Of a stretch of 64,000 bases of DNA, positions 10,865 through 22,849 are shown one piece after another (position 1 is the stretch's first letter; the number at the start of each line of letters is the position of its first letter). The DNA is taken from NCBI GenBank assembly GCA_030762175.1, contig CM060831.1:6400501-6464500 (forward strand). Reading direction: 5' to 3'. A program made the position numbers and the translations under genes. The notes under the pieces were generated by a model that saw only the letters and a list, made by a program, of their open reading frames with translations, did no database searches and was not told where the DNA came from. This DNA comes from Metallyticus violacea (lineage: Eukaryota > Arthropoda > Insecta > Mantodea > Metallyticidae).

Positions 10865-11375
10865 CTGAAACATAGCATGTTTCAATATTAGCAACCTATT
10901 TCAGTCACCTTTATAAGAATAAGAAGTGAGAAAAGTTTAAGTGCAAAAAACAAGAATAAATAACATACAGCTATAGTTGTTACATCCATTTCCAAAAACA
11001 GCAATTATTTATTCTGTATTAATCTGTGCACTTTCCATAAATTAAAGATGAAGTTTTTTAAAATATATTCATTCAAGCATGTGAGTTCTGCAGTCATTAC
11101 AAACTATCTTACTAAATGCAAAAATCTCATATGTAAAGTGGAAATATCTAAATCACATCTAAACAATATTCACATACAGAATTAGTTTAAAGTCCTACAT
11201 CACCTAAACAACTTTTGAAGCATATACTTCAGTCACATGAAACTCAGTGTACGGGGACAGCTGTATACTGAGAACTCAAAAATGATATTACTGATTTTTT
11301 TCTACTTCCAATTTAACCAGGAGTAACTCAACTTTCTTATTTTAAATAGAGTATCCAATTTATTTTTACATAAAT

Positions 11376-11405
11376 ATTGTACTTACAAAGCTGTTGACAT
11401 ATATT
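11376..11405. repeat. Isolated copy of the PLE-derivative flank motif
   Basis: taaatattgtacttacaaag followed by ctgttgaca is nearly identical to 62626-62654 and close to 1329-1350. Here no palindrome or ribozyme core follows, so it may be a truncated insertion. Confidence 0.55.
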
Positions 11406-11869
11406 TTATATTTTTGAATAATGCTCATTAACACTTTTTCAAAAATTACGCACACAGGATACTTCTATACAAATGTATTGTTGCTAAATCAAGAAAACAA
11501 AATGCACAGCAAATAATAAATGCTCCTTCCTTAACAAAAACAAAACAAAGTTAGTTCAATGAGAAAATTCTGCATTCAAACTGATAGCCCCTCAGCTGCT
11601 TGAAAATGTGTTGCTTGATCATAGAAACCATTTAAGGAATGATTAAACCAAGCTATAGGAATGTCTTGCACTGCTTCCATTATTCAATATTCCAGATCTT
11701 CTAATTTGTTGGGTCTTTCTACAAAAATAAGTCTAAAGGCAACAAATTTGGGGATCTTGTTGGCCACTCTATGTGATATCTATTACCAATTCATTATTGT
11801 GGAAAAACCTGATATACAAACATCCTGTCAATAGTGAGATGAAGTTCTATCATCTCTTAATTTATACAA

Positions 11870-12210
11870 GGGTACCATCATACTAACTTTCCAGCTTTCA
11901 GGTATTACCTTCACCTGCTTTATTTTATTTAATATCTCTGTTAACAATCTAATACCTCCTTCTATTCTGTAAATGCTTTCCAGAACTCCCCTGGAATTCT
12001 ATCTACTCCTGGAGCCTTATTTCCTCTCAATGTTTAAATCTGGTCTCCTACTTCTTTCATATTAAAATCTTTACCCAGACATTCTATCCTATTTACAGCA
12101 AAACTCCATTCTAAATCATAATTCCCTACATTCCCAGCTCCTATAAAATTTTTAAAGTAATTGATCCATTCCTTCGGCTTTATTTTATTTCCATCCTGTT
12201 TCTTTCATTG
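11870..12210 (-). pseudogene. Non-LTR retrotransposon reverse transcriptase fragment
   Basis: Minus-strand conceptual reading gives KPKEWINYFKNFIGAG, then GNKAPGVDRIPGEFWKAF and, after a frameshift, GGIRLLTEILNKIKQVKVIP followed by ESWKVSMMVPLYK. NKAPGxDxIPxEFWK...LNxI...xxxPxxWK...xxPxYK is the start of the LINE reverse transcriptase domain. The catalytic YADD region is absent. Confidence 0.72.
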
Positions 12211-12484
12211 GAAATAGATGTCTTCTCTGGGTTGATTGAATGTAGTTGACTGAATGTGTAAATAAAATTGCGATAACTGGTACTATGTGATTTTGAAGCA
12301 AATTCAAATATCTATTAGCATTTAGCATTTCTCTAAAGAAGAAAGGAATAATAAAATGATCACCAATAATACTAACCCAAACATTAAGTTATTGTGGATG
12401 ATGCAAGTGGTTCTCTTCCACCTATTGTGGATTTACATCTTAACAGGTTGGTAGTGCTGTCTGTTGACAAAATGTTGAACATCA

Positions 12485-13037
12485 TGAGGTGAACCAGCTC
12501 CAAAAAAGACTAAATGCATTCCATTTACTGGAAAATGATGATTTCAGTTTTTTGGAATGCAAAACGAATTTGCTTGATTGACTACTTGGGGAAGGAGAAA
12601 ACTATACTGGAGAATATGCGTATCATGTTTGGAGAGGCAAGAAAAACTTTTGGGAATGGTCAGAAAGTGTTTAGCCATGATAATGTGCAATTGCAAGTCA
12701 TGCTGCTCAGGGAAAAGTGATCAAACATGATTTCAAATGCTTCAGCATTCAGCATTCACCCTATTCACCTGATTTCACTCCCTTGGATTGCCATCTGTTC
12801 CGGAAGTTCAAAATGTTCTTGCCTGAACACAAATTTAAGTTAAATGAGGTTATACAGGAGGCAAGCAAGTATTTTGAGAGCCTTGAAGAAACCCCCTTCT
12901 ATGATGAAATTACCAGCCTGGAGAAAGAGAGCAAGGCATTAAATTTCTGGCAGACTATATCGAAAAATAAACTATGTTGCAAGGTTGAAAACTTGTTTTC
13001 TTTAATATCAAACCAAGTTACTTACAAACCTCCTTAG
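12485..13037 (+). pseudogene. Mariner-type transposase relic (C-terminal half)
   Basis: Two overlapping frames: 12514-12720 includes SVFWNAKRICLIDYLGKEKT (mariner SVFWD..G...IDYL.KGKT) and FSHDNVQ (HDNA catalytic motif), and 12717-13037 includes HSPYSPDFTPLDCHLFRKFK (YSPDLAPSDYHLF) and a helical end. One frameshift separates the two parts. The PD..P.D motif with D at the third catalytic position points to mariner (DD34D). The N-terminal DNA-binding half is not present. Confidence 0.8.
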
Positions 13038-13084
13038 AATATTATGGTTCTTTCTTTTTCCACCTAGTTAATTTATAGGCTTCA

Positions 13085-13335
13085 TCACTTAGTTCACCAA
13101 GATCACAGGTTCAACCCTGGCCAGGATCAATGGATTTTTTGGGGGGTGCAAAAATTCTAAGAATGTCTTCCTTCATAAGAGAAGTAAAGCTGTGGATCCC
13201 ATGTTGTAGATTTACAGCATGTAAGAGAACCTTAAGCCTGAAAGAAGAGATCTCTGAATCAGCCATTCCTGAATTGAATGGGACACTGATGACCTGAGAT
13301 GTTAAAGAGCATCCATAAATAAAACAAATCAAACC
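13085..13335 (+). mobile_element. tRNA-Arg-like SINE (family S2), plus orientation
   Basis: B box caggttcaaccctggccagg at about 13104-13123, then the family body read in plus sense (gtaaagctgtggatcccatg, cttaagcctgaaagaagaga, gggacactgatgacctgaga) and end catccataaataaa. The A-box part is degraded. The other four S2 copies in the window are on the minus strand. Confidence 0.82.
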
Positions 13336-13339
13336 ACTT

Positions 13340-13802
13340 AGTTTGGAATAAGAAATATTGTAGGTTTGTGGAAGGTATCAAATTTATAATTATTAAGGAA
13401 AAGAAAACTTAAAGTAGCTGTACATTGAGAACCATAATTGAAACTATTACTTTTTCTAGCAAGTAGCTGTAACTGTAAATAAGCCACTTTTAAAAAGCAA
13501 CTTGCCAAATCTGCTTAGTGTTATGTTACTTAATAACAGAGTAAGTGAAAATTATAAAAAGGTATAACTGAATGTTTTAAATGAACTTTGGATAGTTTTT
13601 GCATAAAAGAAGGAAGAACTTAGGTAATTATTATGGGTTCCTTTTTAACAGTGTACATATTTGTATGTTTTCATTGAATTTTCAAACTATGTATTAATAT
13701 CTTATTTGTCATGGATATGGGAGCTGAAATTTCACATGTCTATGGACAATACAAATAATTCCAAATTGCACACATAATATAATAATAATAACAATAATGC
13801 TA

Positions 13803-13840
<38 letters not shown>

Positions 13841-15150
13841 ATGCTGAAACTATGAATTGAATGAGTTTGTAGATTAAAATAAACTATAAATGGTAATAAT
13901 CAATAAATTTTAACTTACAGTACAACCATGGTAAAAAAAATGACCTGCATGCATTGACATTTTCGGAACTCATAACATAAGTAGACATGGTAATGTTTGG
14001 TGATGGAGTGAGAATGTTTCAGATTAGGGAATGTATGTTAAAAAAAACTATGGTGTTAATAAAACTAAAATAAGAAAAACACTTTCTTAAAATTTGTGTT
14101 TTATGCATCTATTGAATTTTTAACAAAAGTGCTCTGCAATTGTACACCAAAGTTACTATTTTTTTAATTTCTAGCATAAATTTGTTATCTTACACATTGA
14201 CTTTGTAACAAGCTTAATGTAACACTGCCATATGATCGTATGATTTTAGGATAAATTTATTTATTTACATCTCCTCAATTAAATTTCATTTAACAACTAG
14301 GGTTAGCAAATTTTCTAATTTTGGCGTGATTTCCCAAAATTTTTAAGCCTTGTGACACTGTTTCCCACTTCCTAACCTAATATAAAATTTTCCCTAATTT
14401 TCCTTGTTAATAAACTTTTAAAATAAAATAGCTCCTTATGTGTTCTGATATTGCATTTTATTCATCCAGTAGACCACTGAAAGCATAACTTTTTGATAAA
14501 AGTATAGGTATTATAGTAATGCTACCAAACTGTTTCCAAAATTTGACTCTCAGTGATTCAGTTGCTTTGCATTCTATAATGGATAATTAATTACATACTT
14601 AACGTATACAATTCCTTTCCTCTGTATGTTTGCTTCATTTTTTTTTTTATATCTGAATCACTTATTTTTAGTGTTCTGAATTACATGCAAGACTTGCCTA
14701 TGTGCTGGATTGTGAGAAGAACATTGAACTGAATCATCTCTAAGATTCAAGAGTAATGAAAACAAAGATTTTTCCTAATTTTTATCGAAACCATCTGGTA
14801 ACCCTATTTATAACACATGTAATGTTTAAAAATTATTAATTTAATCATATTAAAAATTCATAAAATAAATAGATTACCTTTTGGTAAGAGAATTTTTAAC
14901 ACATATAGGAAAGAAGAGCCATATTTATTCTTGGCAGTTTTAGTTTATCACGCAGTGAGAGAAATTTCACAGTGCTGGAACGTGTAAGAAGTATAAGTTT
15001 ATTTCAAAATTTAAAATTAATTTCCAATTTTCAGGTGAGCCTTTGCCACAAGAGTTGTTCTAAGATAGTGTGGAAGCACTAGAAGTTTGCTACATAACAG
15101 ACAACTTCATGCACAACAGAAAGAAAGCAAACACTAGCAAGCACGGATTA
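13340..15150. other. Intron, AT-rich; (TTA)n microsatellite at 13802-13841
   Basis: Apart from the 40-bp (TTA)n run, no coding, repeat-family or RNA signal was recognised here on either strand. Confidence 0.55.
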
Positions 15151-15151
15151 C

Positions 15152-15262
15152 CTTGTTGGAATGCAGGTTGGGGAGTTGTGGCCTGGCATACCGCTGTACC
15201 CCATCACTCGGATCTACATCATAGGGATGGTTTAGCGAGGAAGCTCGTGACCTTGTGCTACC
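15152..15262 (-). CDS. Nbea: Candidate cassette exon of neurobeachin
   Basis: The minus strand is open for exactly 37 codons between an acceptor (ttactaacactgtag, at 15263-15264, containing a TACTAAC branch-point-like box) and a donor (AACAAG/gtaatc, at 15151-15150). The peptide reads GSTRSRASSLNHPYDVDPSD then GVQRYARPQLPNLHSNK. It is distinctly more GC-rich than the surrounding intron. Phase 0/0 means it can be inserted between 16108-16238 (leaves phase 0) and 10654-10864 (enters phase 0) without changing frame. I do not recall a matching vertebrate segment; the local linker is variable. It could be constitutive or alternative. Confidence 0.6.
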
Positions 15263-16107
15263 CTACAGTGTTAGTAACAATGCCCTCAGTTAGACCAAAC
15301 TACACACTAATTTATATGTTAGAAAATCTAATTCAAACCAAAGTCTAGGGTTAGATTACTCAGTTCAAGCAGTTACTTTCCATTTCAAAGTTACTTCTAA
15401 TAACAAGCTTTCAATGCCTCTTATTCTTACAAGTTAATGAGCAAATGTTATTTTTCCTTAGATACAAAGCACACCAGAAACCCATCTTTAGGAAAGAGCA
15501 TTTTGGATATAATAAGACTTCTGGACTATACAGCCATGGTCAAATGAACTCCTCTTTCCAGAAGTTTTGACAGTGACTATAGCTGACATCTTCAGTGGCA
15601 TGGTTGACATTTCTGAAATGCTTACAATGTTGCTACCAAAACAACCATTTGGTGTGTAACCATGCTACTGAAGATGTCAGCCACAATCACTAATGAAACA
15701 TCTAGGAAGAGAAGTCCAGTCAAAAATGGAAGTCTCAATTTATGCACATGACACTGGTTGTGAAAGCCTACAATCTCTAATGAGTATTTTTGTTGTGTTA
15801 GTATTCACACTGCAAGAAGATAAACAAAGATTCATTTTGCAAAGTCAAGAAGAAGGAATACCAAAACACAGTGGTAATTTAAACATGATTTTATAACTTC
15901 TCTAAGGAATAAAATTTCTGTAGTAACAGAGGTACAAGACACCATCAGTAGACTTGAGTTCACAAAGTAACGATTTTAAGAACTGATAAATAATACAGTT
16001 ATACTGAAAAAAAAACATGTATTTTTAGCAAACCCAACACCAAGTGAAAGAAACAGAAAGAAAAACAAAGGCCTAAGATCAATACTCTACAAGAAAAATA
16101 AGTGTAC

Positions 16108-16238
16108 CTTTAGTGATGGAGGGCCACTGGAATGTGTGTCATGATCTGCCAGAACTGATGAATTGTTTTCGTCGACAACAATCACTTCATATTCTCCATC
16201 TTCCTGAGATAACTGCTGGCAAAGTCCTCTTGTTTGGG
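16108..16238 (-). CDS. Nbea: Neurobeachin exon (GEYEVIVVDENNSSVLAD)
   Basis: A 131-bp exon encoding QTRGLCQQLSQEDGEYEVIV then VDENNSSVLADHDTHSSGPP and SLK. Only one of the three frames is open. It needs phase 1 entry, which is exactly what 52796-52991 supplies (G/CC gives Ala). Acceptor ttaaaattgttgcag at 16239-16241, donor CTAAAG/gtacac at 16107-16106. It leaves in phase 0. The identification rests on phase continuity and peptide quality, since this linker is weakly conserved. Confidence 0.85.
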
Positions 16239-16404
16239 CTGCAACAATTTTAAATCTCTTTGTTATTTGTCTGTCATCTATTAATAGAGGATTTACAATG
16301 TTCATACAGTATATGCAAAGAAGCAATGCAAAGTAAAACTATATTATGCACACCAAAAAATTTACAAGTACATTTTAATATTTTATATTGTACATGGTAG
16401 TTGT

Positions 16405-16440
<36 letters not shown>

Positions 16441-16450
16441 TAATAATTAA
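16405..16450. repeat. (AAT)n microsatellite
   Basis: About 12 AAT units followed by TAATTAATAATTAATTA. Confidence 0.9.
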
Positions 16451-19055
16451 TTACTAAGTAAAATTACAGAACAGAATGCACAAAGGATACTTGAAAAATT
16501 TATACTATATTTAATACAATGAAAATGTTGGCTTTCCAAAGGAATCATGTTTTTAATATTGCACCTGCCCTAAATTTGTTTTTACAGTATTATAAAACAA
16601 GGAAGAGCATTCTGCTTTGTTCTGCTACAAAAGTCAAACTCTGTTTTTGGTCTGATTATCTAACACTACAGAATTTCAAAAGATTATTCTAATTCAATTT
16701 ATAAGCTACTAGGGGCTTATAAGGACAAAAAATCAGCTTGCTGGGTAGAAATATTTCAATCTTTTTAAAGTATCACAAAGCACATCAATGCTACTGTTCA
16801 ATCTATGGTGTCAACTGTATTAAATGAATAAAAGAATTCATGAACCTGAAGTAAATGGCCAGGGATCTATTACAACTAAAGGAAAAGATTCACCAAAAGA
16901 AAAATTAGATCTTTATGATAACCAGATCTGGTTTACTATTTACATGCTTAAAACCTCGCCATTAACACGTGGCCATTAACACGTTTAAGGAGAGCTGGAA
17001 GGCCATATCTTAACAAATATTAAATTAGCTAAGTTTATGTTCCTTCTGATGCAGAACCATTAGAGATGCAACATTGAAAATAAGGCACCTCATTTTGACA
17101 TATTTTATCTGTTAAATGAAGCAAAATTAATTGAATTTAAGCATTAGAACAAGAATTAGATTATTTTATTTCACTATTTTTTGTCAAATATTTCATACAA
17201 ATACTTCCTTAATATTATGAAATTGTCCTCAATAATTTTATAGCTTTCATTGTTATTTCTAGAAATGCTACTGAAAAATTCAAGGAAATTTATGCAATAT
17301 TTTTTTTCTAAGGAAAATATAGTTTTAAGAAAATTGAAATAAAAAAAAAATTGTTAAAAGCTTATTCATAGCTCCAACTTGGAACTTAATGCATGCTAGC
17401 ACTATAGTGAGGCATTTAGGTCAGAATAGCCAACAGCAAAACCAATATTTTCTCCAGTGAATGGTTGAATGGTAAAAACAGAACCTTGTAGCTCAATTGG
17501 TTCGAAAACTATATAATTTTAGTTAATGCCAAAATTAGAAGTTTTTAAATTGATATATTTTCATATATTTAAAAAAAAAAAAGCTTTTTAGGCTATATTT
17601 ACAATGGTATATCACATAATTAACAAAAGTCAGAAATTTACTGTATTTTTTGAAAAGTGTCAAAACATTCCAATTTTGGCCTTCCAACTCCCCTTAAGTG
17701 ATTATGAACATCAACTTAAGAAATGCTACATTATATAAAATTTGTGATAATCAGATACCATATTTTGAAATGGATGGAGGAAACCATCCTTGAGTTGGGC
17801 ATATGCATCAAGCACGCTTTACAACTTGATTGAAGAAAGAAATTTTAAAGTTTATATGTAACTGAAACCAAAGTCTTGTATTTTGGCATTTTTTAAATTT
17901 CTGGAAACTGAGGAAAGCAGGTATTAACCTGCCTTTCAGGGCAGGTATTAATCTTTGAGTATCAGAATTTATGTTCTGATATTGTTTTTGAAAATCAAAA
18001 AGAAGTTAGTAATTATTTTAAGATGGGCAGGAATTGGCTTTGAACCAAGTAGCCTTTACAAAACAACAAATGTTTCATATTCTAATACCAAAACTACAAA
18101 TATTTCATATTCTAATACCAATGTGTTACACAAAATAGCAATATTTACATTTGACATCAAGAATATTTGTCTAGGTGCTAGTTAAGTGCAACTTTGTACG
18201 TAAGTTTGTGTCAGAAACATGCAATTGAATGACAAAAACAAGAAAAAAACTACAAGCCATGAACAAGTGGAATTAAGTTCTAGAAAAAAGCATTAATGTC
18301 TGCTACAGTAGTGCAAACAAATTTCAAATTTTGGTATTATACAATTGCATGGAATATGGTTTGCAACAATTCTTCCCGCTGTACCTATAAATTAATAGTT
18401 CTATTATTAAATAATACTTCATATTTAAAAGGTATGAAAATTCTAATGCAAAGCTTTAAGCTGGAAAACAGCACAAACTGATCCATATCTGCATAATAAA
18501 CATCATTTGAAAAAATTCTAAATATAAATAGGAACACATGCTAATTCTTTTGTTTCCTAATTTTTCATATTGAGAACTGCATGGAATTCTGCTTTAACTT
18601 GGCACCTATTTCCTTATTCAAAACAAGTAAAAGTAGAATTTGTGTAAGAGAAATTAAATATTTGAGAGTGGTTGCTGATTTATGAAAAATGTATAAGAAA
18701 GAGATAAAAAATTGAAATAAATGCTACGAGTATAAAAACAACCAATAGAGACAGCTGTATGCCAAGATTTTGATGAAAACTATGATCATCTACCGAACTG
18801 TAAAAACATGCAAACTTTTAAACAAAACGTCACAGTCTAACAAATATTAAACAAGGAGCTACAACTTAAAAGTTGAAAAAGAAATGGAAGCTTAAGGAAG
18901 ATCAAATAATAATTCAGAAGAAAATGTGTGGCTAACGTCATATCCTGGGCACAAATTCTGTAAGTAAACTATGAAAATGATTTGAAAAGATCTCAGAACT
19001 ACCTATAGATGCAGTAATAGTTCCAAGTTTATTAAGTTGTTGTTGATTTTGTTTT
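16450..19055. other. Intron, no recognised gene or element
   Basis: AT-rich. The only structure noted is a two-copy direct repeat at about 18064-18120 (unit tgtttcatattctaatacca plus a few bases, about 30 bp). Short ORFs here have no recognisable motif. Confidence 0.5.
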
Positions 19056-19057
19056 TA

Positions 19058-19335
19058 TTTATGAATGCTCTTTAACATCTCAGGTCATCAGTGTCCCATC
19101 CAATTCAGCGCATGAAACCGCTGATAAATTTTGCTTACAGGCCTCTTCTTTCAGGCTTGAGGTTTTTTTTAATGTCACAAATCTATGACATGGGAACCAT
19201 GGCTTTACTTTCTTTCCAAAGAAAGCCAGGTTTAGGATTTTTACACTCAAAAAAATTCATCTATCCTGGCTGGGATTGAACCAGCCATCTTGGGTTTAGG
19301 AGGCAAGCATGGTTGCCCTATACCACCAGGACCAG
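19058..19335 (-). mobile_element. tRNA-Arg(CCT)-like SINE (family S2), best copy
   Basis: Minus-strand head: CCTGGTGGTATAGGGCAACC (A box), anticodon-loop-like CTCCTAA, and GGCTGGTTCAATCCCAGCC (B box), close to a tRNA-Arg(CCT) head. The body contains the family blocks aggcttgaggtt, catggctttac and tctcaggtcatcagtgtccc (plus sense). The 3' end is A/T-rich (tttatttatga on plus). The short plus-strand ORF at 19091-19279 lies inside it and is not a gene. Confidence 0.87.
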
Positions 19336-19339
19336 GAAA

Positions 19340-21380
19340 TTTATTTGGGAATCAAACTCTAATAACTTCCTTAAGAATGTGTGTGAAATAATATTTAATT
19401 CCAGTGTGTGAGGGTACTTGTTGCAGAACAGACATGCACATGTTGGAAAATGGAAAACATTGAATAGCAAGCAGAATTAAGCACTTGGTAAAAAATGATA
19501 TGAAAATGATGTGAGTAACACTTTCCGTAAATTTGTTCCATCAATTTCAACAGTTTTAGCATGGAAAACGTTTAATAAATTGATGGCAAACAGAGTTTAA
19601 ATATGGCCATTAGAGATCAGAAAAAAGCTAAGATCTAAGATCTAATACAACATCCAAAATTATTTAAAAAGTGCATATGACATTGATACATCATGGATTA
19701 AAGACATTTGAAATTGAAAGCTTTCAGATGAACTGGTATATCATATATTTTTATGAGGGACTTATACATGAGAAGATTAGCTACAAGATGGGTGCTATGA
19801 ATTTCAATGAGTTAATTTCATTTATCATACTTCATTCCAAGAACTTTTCAATGTACCACCATCATCATTACAGGCAATGATGCAAATAGCTCTCCACATT
19901 AGCAAATTACATTTTGTTCTATAGTGCTGAAGTTGGGCAATGGAACATGTGGCAATTTTATGCAATCAAATGTCTTTATTCAAAGGAAAACACATTTTTA
20001 TGTAAAAGCTCTTAATCTATATAAAGTGGGCCAAAAAGTAACAAAAATAATACTTTTTAAGATTCATAAATAAATGAAAAGAGCTGACTATTGTTTCAAA
20101 CAACCTTTAAAATTTACAGGATCCAAAGTGAAATACACATTTTATTATATAGATTTGAAAATTCATGATTTTTAATCTGCTATAATTATCATTTGTTCTT
20201 CTTTATATTATGATATCCTTGGAAAAAATGTAAAGTATTCTTATAAAAGTATAATATTAAAAATTTATATTACTAGTAACTAACAATAAAATTTGTTACA
20301 GAATGTTTTAAAATGTTATTGTTAAACATTCTTCCATGAACCTTCCCATAAAATTATTAAAATTCACAACCTGTCTACTGATATTTATGCTAGAATAGGT
20401 GCAATATACTTTATATTCCAGCAGATAAAAATATATGTCTAAAAATCAATTGTTACAATATGACACTATGCCTTGCCAAATGCAAATCCTGAAACATAAT
20501 AAGAATATATTATCTTAAAAATTACAGAAAATACAATGCCTTTTTTCAATGAATAGATAAAACATAAAAATTTTAAACAGAATATAAAACATTTTATTTT
20601 TCCTTTTTAGTACAAAACCAATTTAATAACAGATTTAGCACATAAAAATTACACCATTTTATCCAATACTTCATTTAAATGAATTATAAAGATATAAAAA
20701 GAATCTCAATTGCGAGTTATATAGGAAGAGCTCTTTACTTGTATATTTATGCAATTTTCATCAGAAGTTTTATTTTCCAACTTTAGACTAACTCTGACAA
20801 ATGGATCAACCATTTTATTCAATCAAACTAATACTTTGAATCAGTGGCGAAGCTAATGGGTTAATCCTGTTTAGGCTATACTAATTCTTTGCTTGTCTTA
20901 TATTTTTTCACACAGCAGTTTCATGCATTAGTTGCAAAATTATCAATCCTGATCTTTGAATTAATGATCACATGCAGGTACTCATAATTTAGCTTGATCA
21001 GATTTGTTACTTCTTTACACATATTCAAAATATTAATGGTAAAGATGAATTTCCTAAGGACTGCAGGAAGTGAATCCTTTTCTTTGTCAATATAAAGTGT
21101 TTAAATGATTTTGACCTTGCAGCTATATGTCTGCATATTTTCAACATTTCCCAAAAATGTTTCTATTTGTAAAAATGAGTGCATTCACGATTTCCTATAC
21201 CAAGAGCTTAAGAAAGTGGAATTCCTATTCAGCTGTATTTAAGTTGAAAACATTAATAATACTCTTGAACAAGCATTTGAGTAAAAAAATATTTCATTAG
21301 GAATGAGTCTTGTGATGTATATAAATAACAGGCTGTGACCTATTATTGCAGCTTTCAGTGTTATAATTACAATAATTAGA
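19340..21380. other. Intron, no recognised gene or element
   Basis: Very AT-rich sequence with no open frame of interest and no match to the repeat families found elsewhere in the window. Confidence 0.5.
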
Positions 21381-21384
21381 TTTA

Positions 21385-21545
21385 TTAAAATATTAATCTT
21401 ATTTTGATTTAAAGTAAAACACTAAAAATCATGTCGTCACATTAAAACTCCCTTTAAGTTTTTAGTGTTTTGCTTTAAATCAAAATAAGATTAACAAAAG
21501 TTTAACTGTGTGGATTCCAACATTCCGTAAACTTATTAAAATATG
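21385..21545. mobile_element. Palindromic element, family B
   Basis: Inverted arms 21395-21428 and 21459-21492 (34 bp, one mismatch) enclose a 30-bp loop (atcatgtcgtcacattaaaac...). The arm ttaaagtaaaacactaaaaa and the outer stretch ctgtgtggattcc recur in the insertions at 38905-39273 and 31655-31770. Non-coding. By analogy with those copies it is a solo derivative of a PLE-like unit. Confidence 0.75.
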
Positions 21546-21981
21546 TTATCAATTCAATGAACATTTAATAAGCTTTGGTTCATATTTTCATTAAGTTTTA
21601 TCACAGGAAGCCTGACTTTTTTTAAGAAATGAATGCTCTGTTCTTCCATGACCTAATATTTTTCTCAAAATTATTACTTCCAAGCTGTTGTGCTATGATC
21701 TTAAGTTTGCTTCAAAACCAAAGCTAGAATACTGTGATTGCAAAACATTGCCTGAAAGAATTTGACTCCATTCATTTTAACAAAACAGAGGCAAAAGCTG
21801 AAACTCAAAGGATATTTCAATTTGTTCAAAATGAAAGCTCTGTAGATTTAACAACACCTCTTCAAATTAAACAAAGAGAATGGATTCCTCTGAAGCATTA
21901 CTGACTCAACAATAAAATATCACCCATTGCATCTCAACAAAGTCCATTAATACTTGTTCAACTACAAGCATTATAACTTCA

Positions 21982-22075
21982 AACTAACTCCACTTATATA
22001 AAATTAGGACATGTTTCGGGAGCAATCACTCCCATTATCAGCTGTTGACCAATTACTCTTGGTCATTCAATTTAT
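21982..22075 (-). mobile_element. Solo PLE 3' end with hammerhead-like core
   Basis: Minus strand: GGTCAACAG, CTGATAA, T, GGGAG-TGATTG-CTCCC, GAAAC, ATGTC, CTAATTTTATATAAGTGGAG. The core spans 22008-22041. Stem II is perfect, and stem I can form C-G and U-A pairs across the predicted cleavage site. No adjacent RT or endonuclease coding sequence is visible. Confidence 0.78.
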
Positions 22076-22134
22076 TCCTGAAGTATAGCTAGTGTAGCTG
22101 GTTTCCTTCATTATACCACATATTTTATGTTTCT

Positions 22135-22830
22135 CCATAGGTAAAAGTTTAGGAATGTTGTCAGGAGGATGTGCAGGGAAATCAAAAGCACCTCCAACAT
22201 CCCTGGCATCACTGTGGAAATGTGATGGTGTGCCAACTTGCTGCAAACAGAATTGTTATTCTGATAAAAATTTAATGTTCACAGCAATTTAGGATACACT
22301 GGGCTAGTCCCCATACTTGAAAAAAAATTAAACCCCTGGATGACAGTCCGGCACCATACATTGAGCGCCTGTAAATAGACTGCTTTGTTCATGTGAATGC
22401 GAGGGTTTCTTGGGGCCCAATGAACAAATTATGGTGATTTACTGATCAGACCAAATAACTTTACCCATAAACTCCTGAACCTGCTGAAATCACTCATAGT
22501 ACTGCATTCTTTGATCTGGATCATTTTATTCAGGCATGTAACAATCTGTTGTTGTTGATCTAATGTGCAGGATTTTGATCCATCAGTTTTTCCCTGGCCG
22601 GCCAATATAATTTGTGTATTTTCCCGTCAGGTGCAGAAGTCAATCTGACAATCTTGGGATGTAAATTTTTCAATGTGCTCTCTTAAAAATATATACCAAA
22701 TGCTTGATCTCCTCATGCTTGTGTACACATTGTTCAATTTTTGTGTGATCAAATAAGTTACTGCAATACAATATTCAAAGAAGCAGAATTTGTTGCTGTA
22801 CAACTCTTTCAAGCTCTTTGCTTGTGCATA
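22135..22830 (-). pseudogene. DDE transposase relic (IS630/mariner-related)
   Basis: Minus-strand reading in broken frames gives DPDQRMQYYE, FMGKVIWSDQ, GPKKPSHSHEQSS and, further down, GTPSHFHSDARDV. These line up with insect DDE transposases carrying DPD.RM.FCEW, IWSDE (catalytic D), W.PENPH..EQ and QQDGAPPH (catalytic D) in this order. Many stops and frameshifts make it inactive. A splice-acceptor-like site at about 22220 lies inside it and is not an Nbea exon. Confidence 0.72.
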
Positions 22831-22849
22831 TCACATAGAATGTCAACAG

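Noticed and set aside
18000..18060. SINE B box (ggctttgaaccaagtagcct)
   Set aside because: Only one short box-like stretch, with no A box, body or tail of the known families.
19265..19335. tRNA-Arg(CCT) gene
   Set aside because: Same reason: it is the head of an S2 SINE with four other copies in the window, and the acceptor stem does not pair.
22080..22225. Exon-like minus stretch with a good acceptor (attctgtttgcag) and peptide GTPSHFHSDARDVGGAF
   Set aside because: It continues into other transposase motifs (DPDQRM, IWSD) on the same strand, so it is part of a DDE transposase relic. No fitting donor was found.
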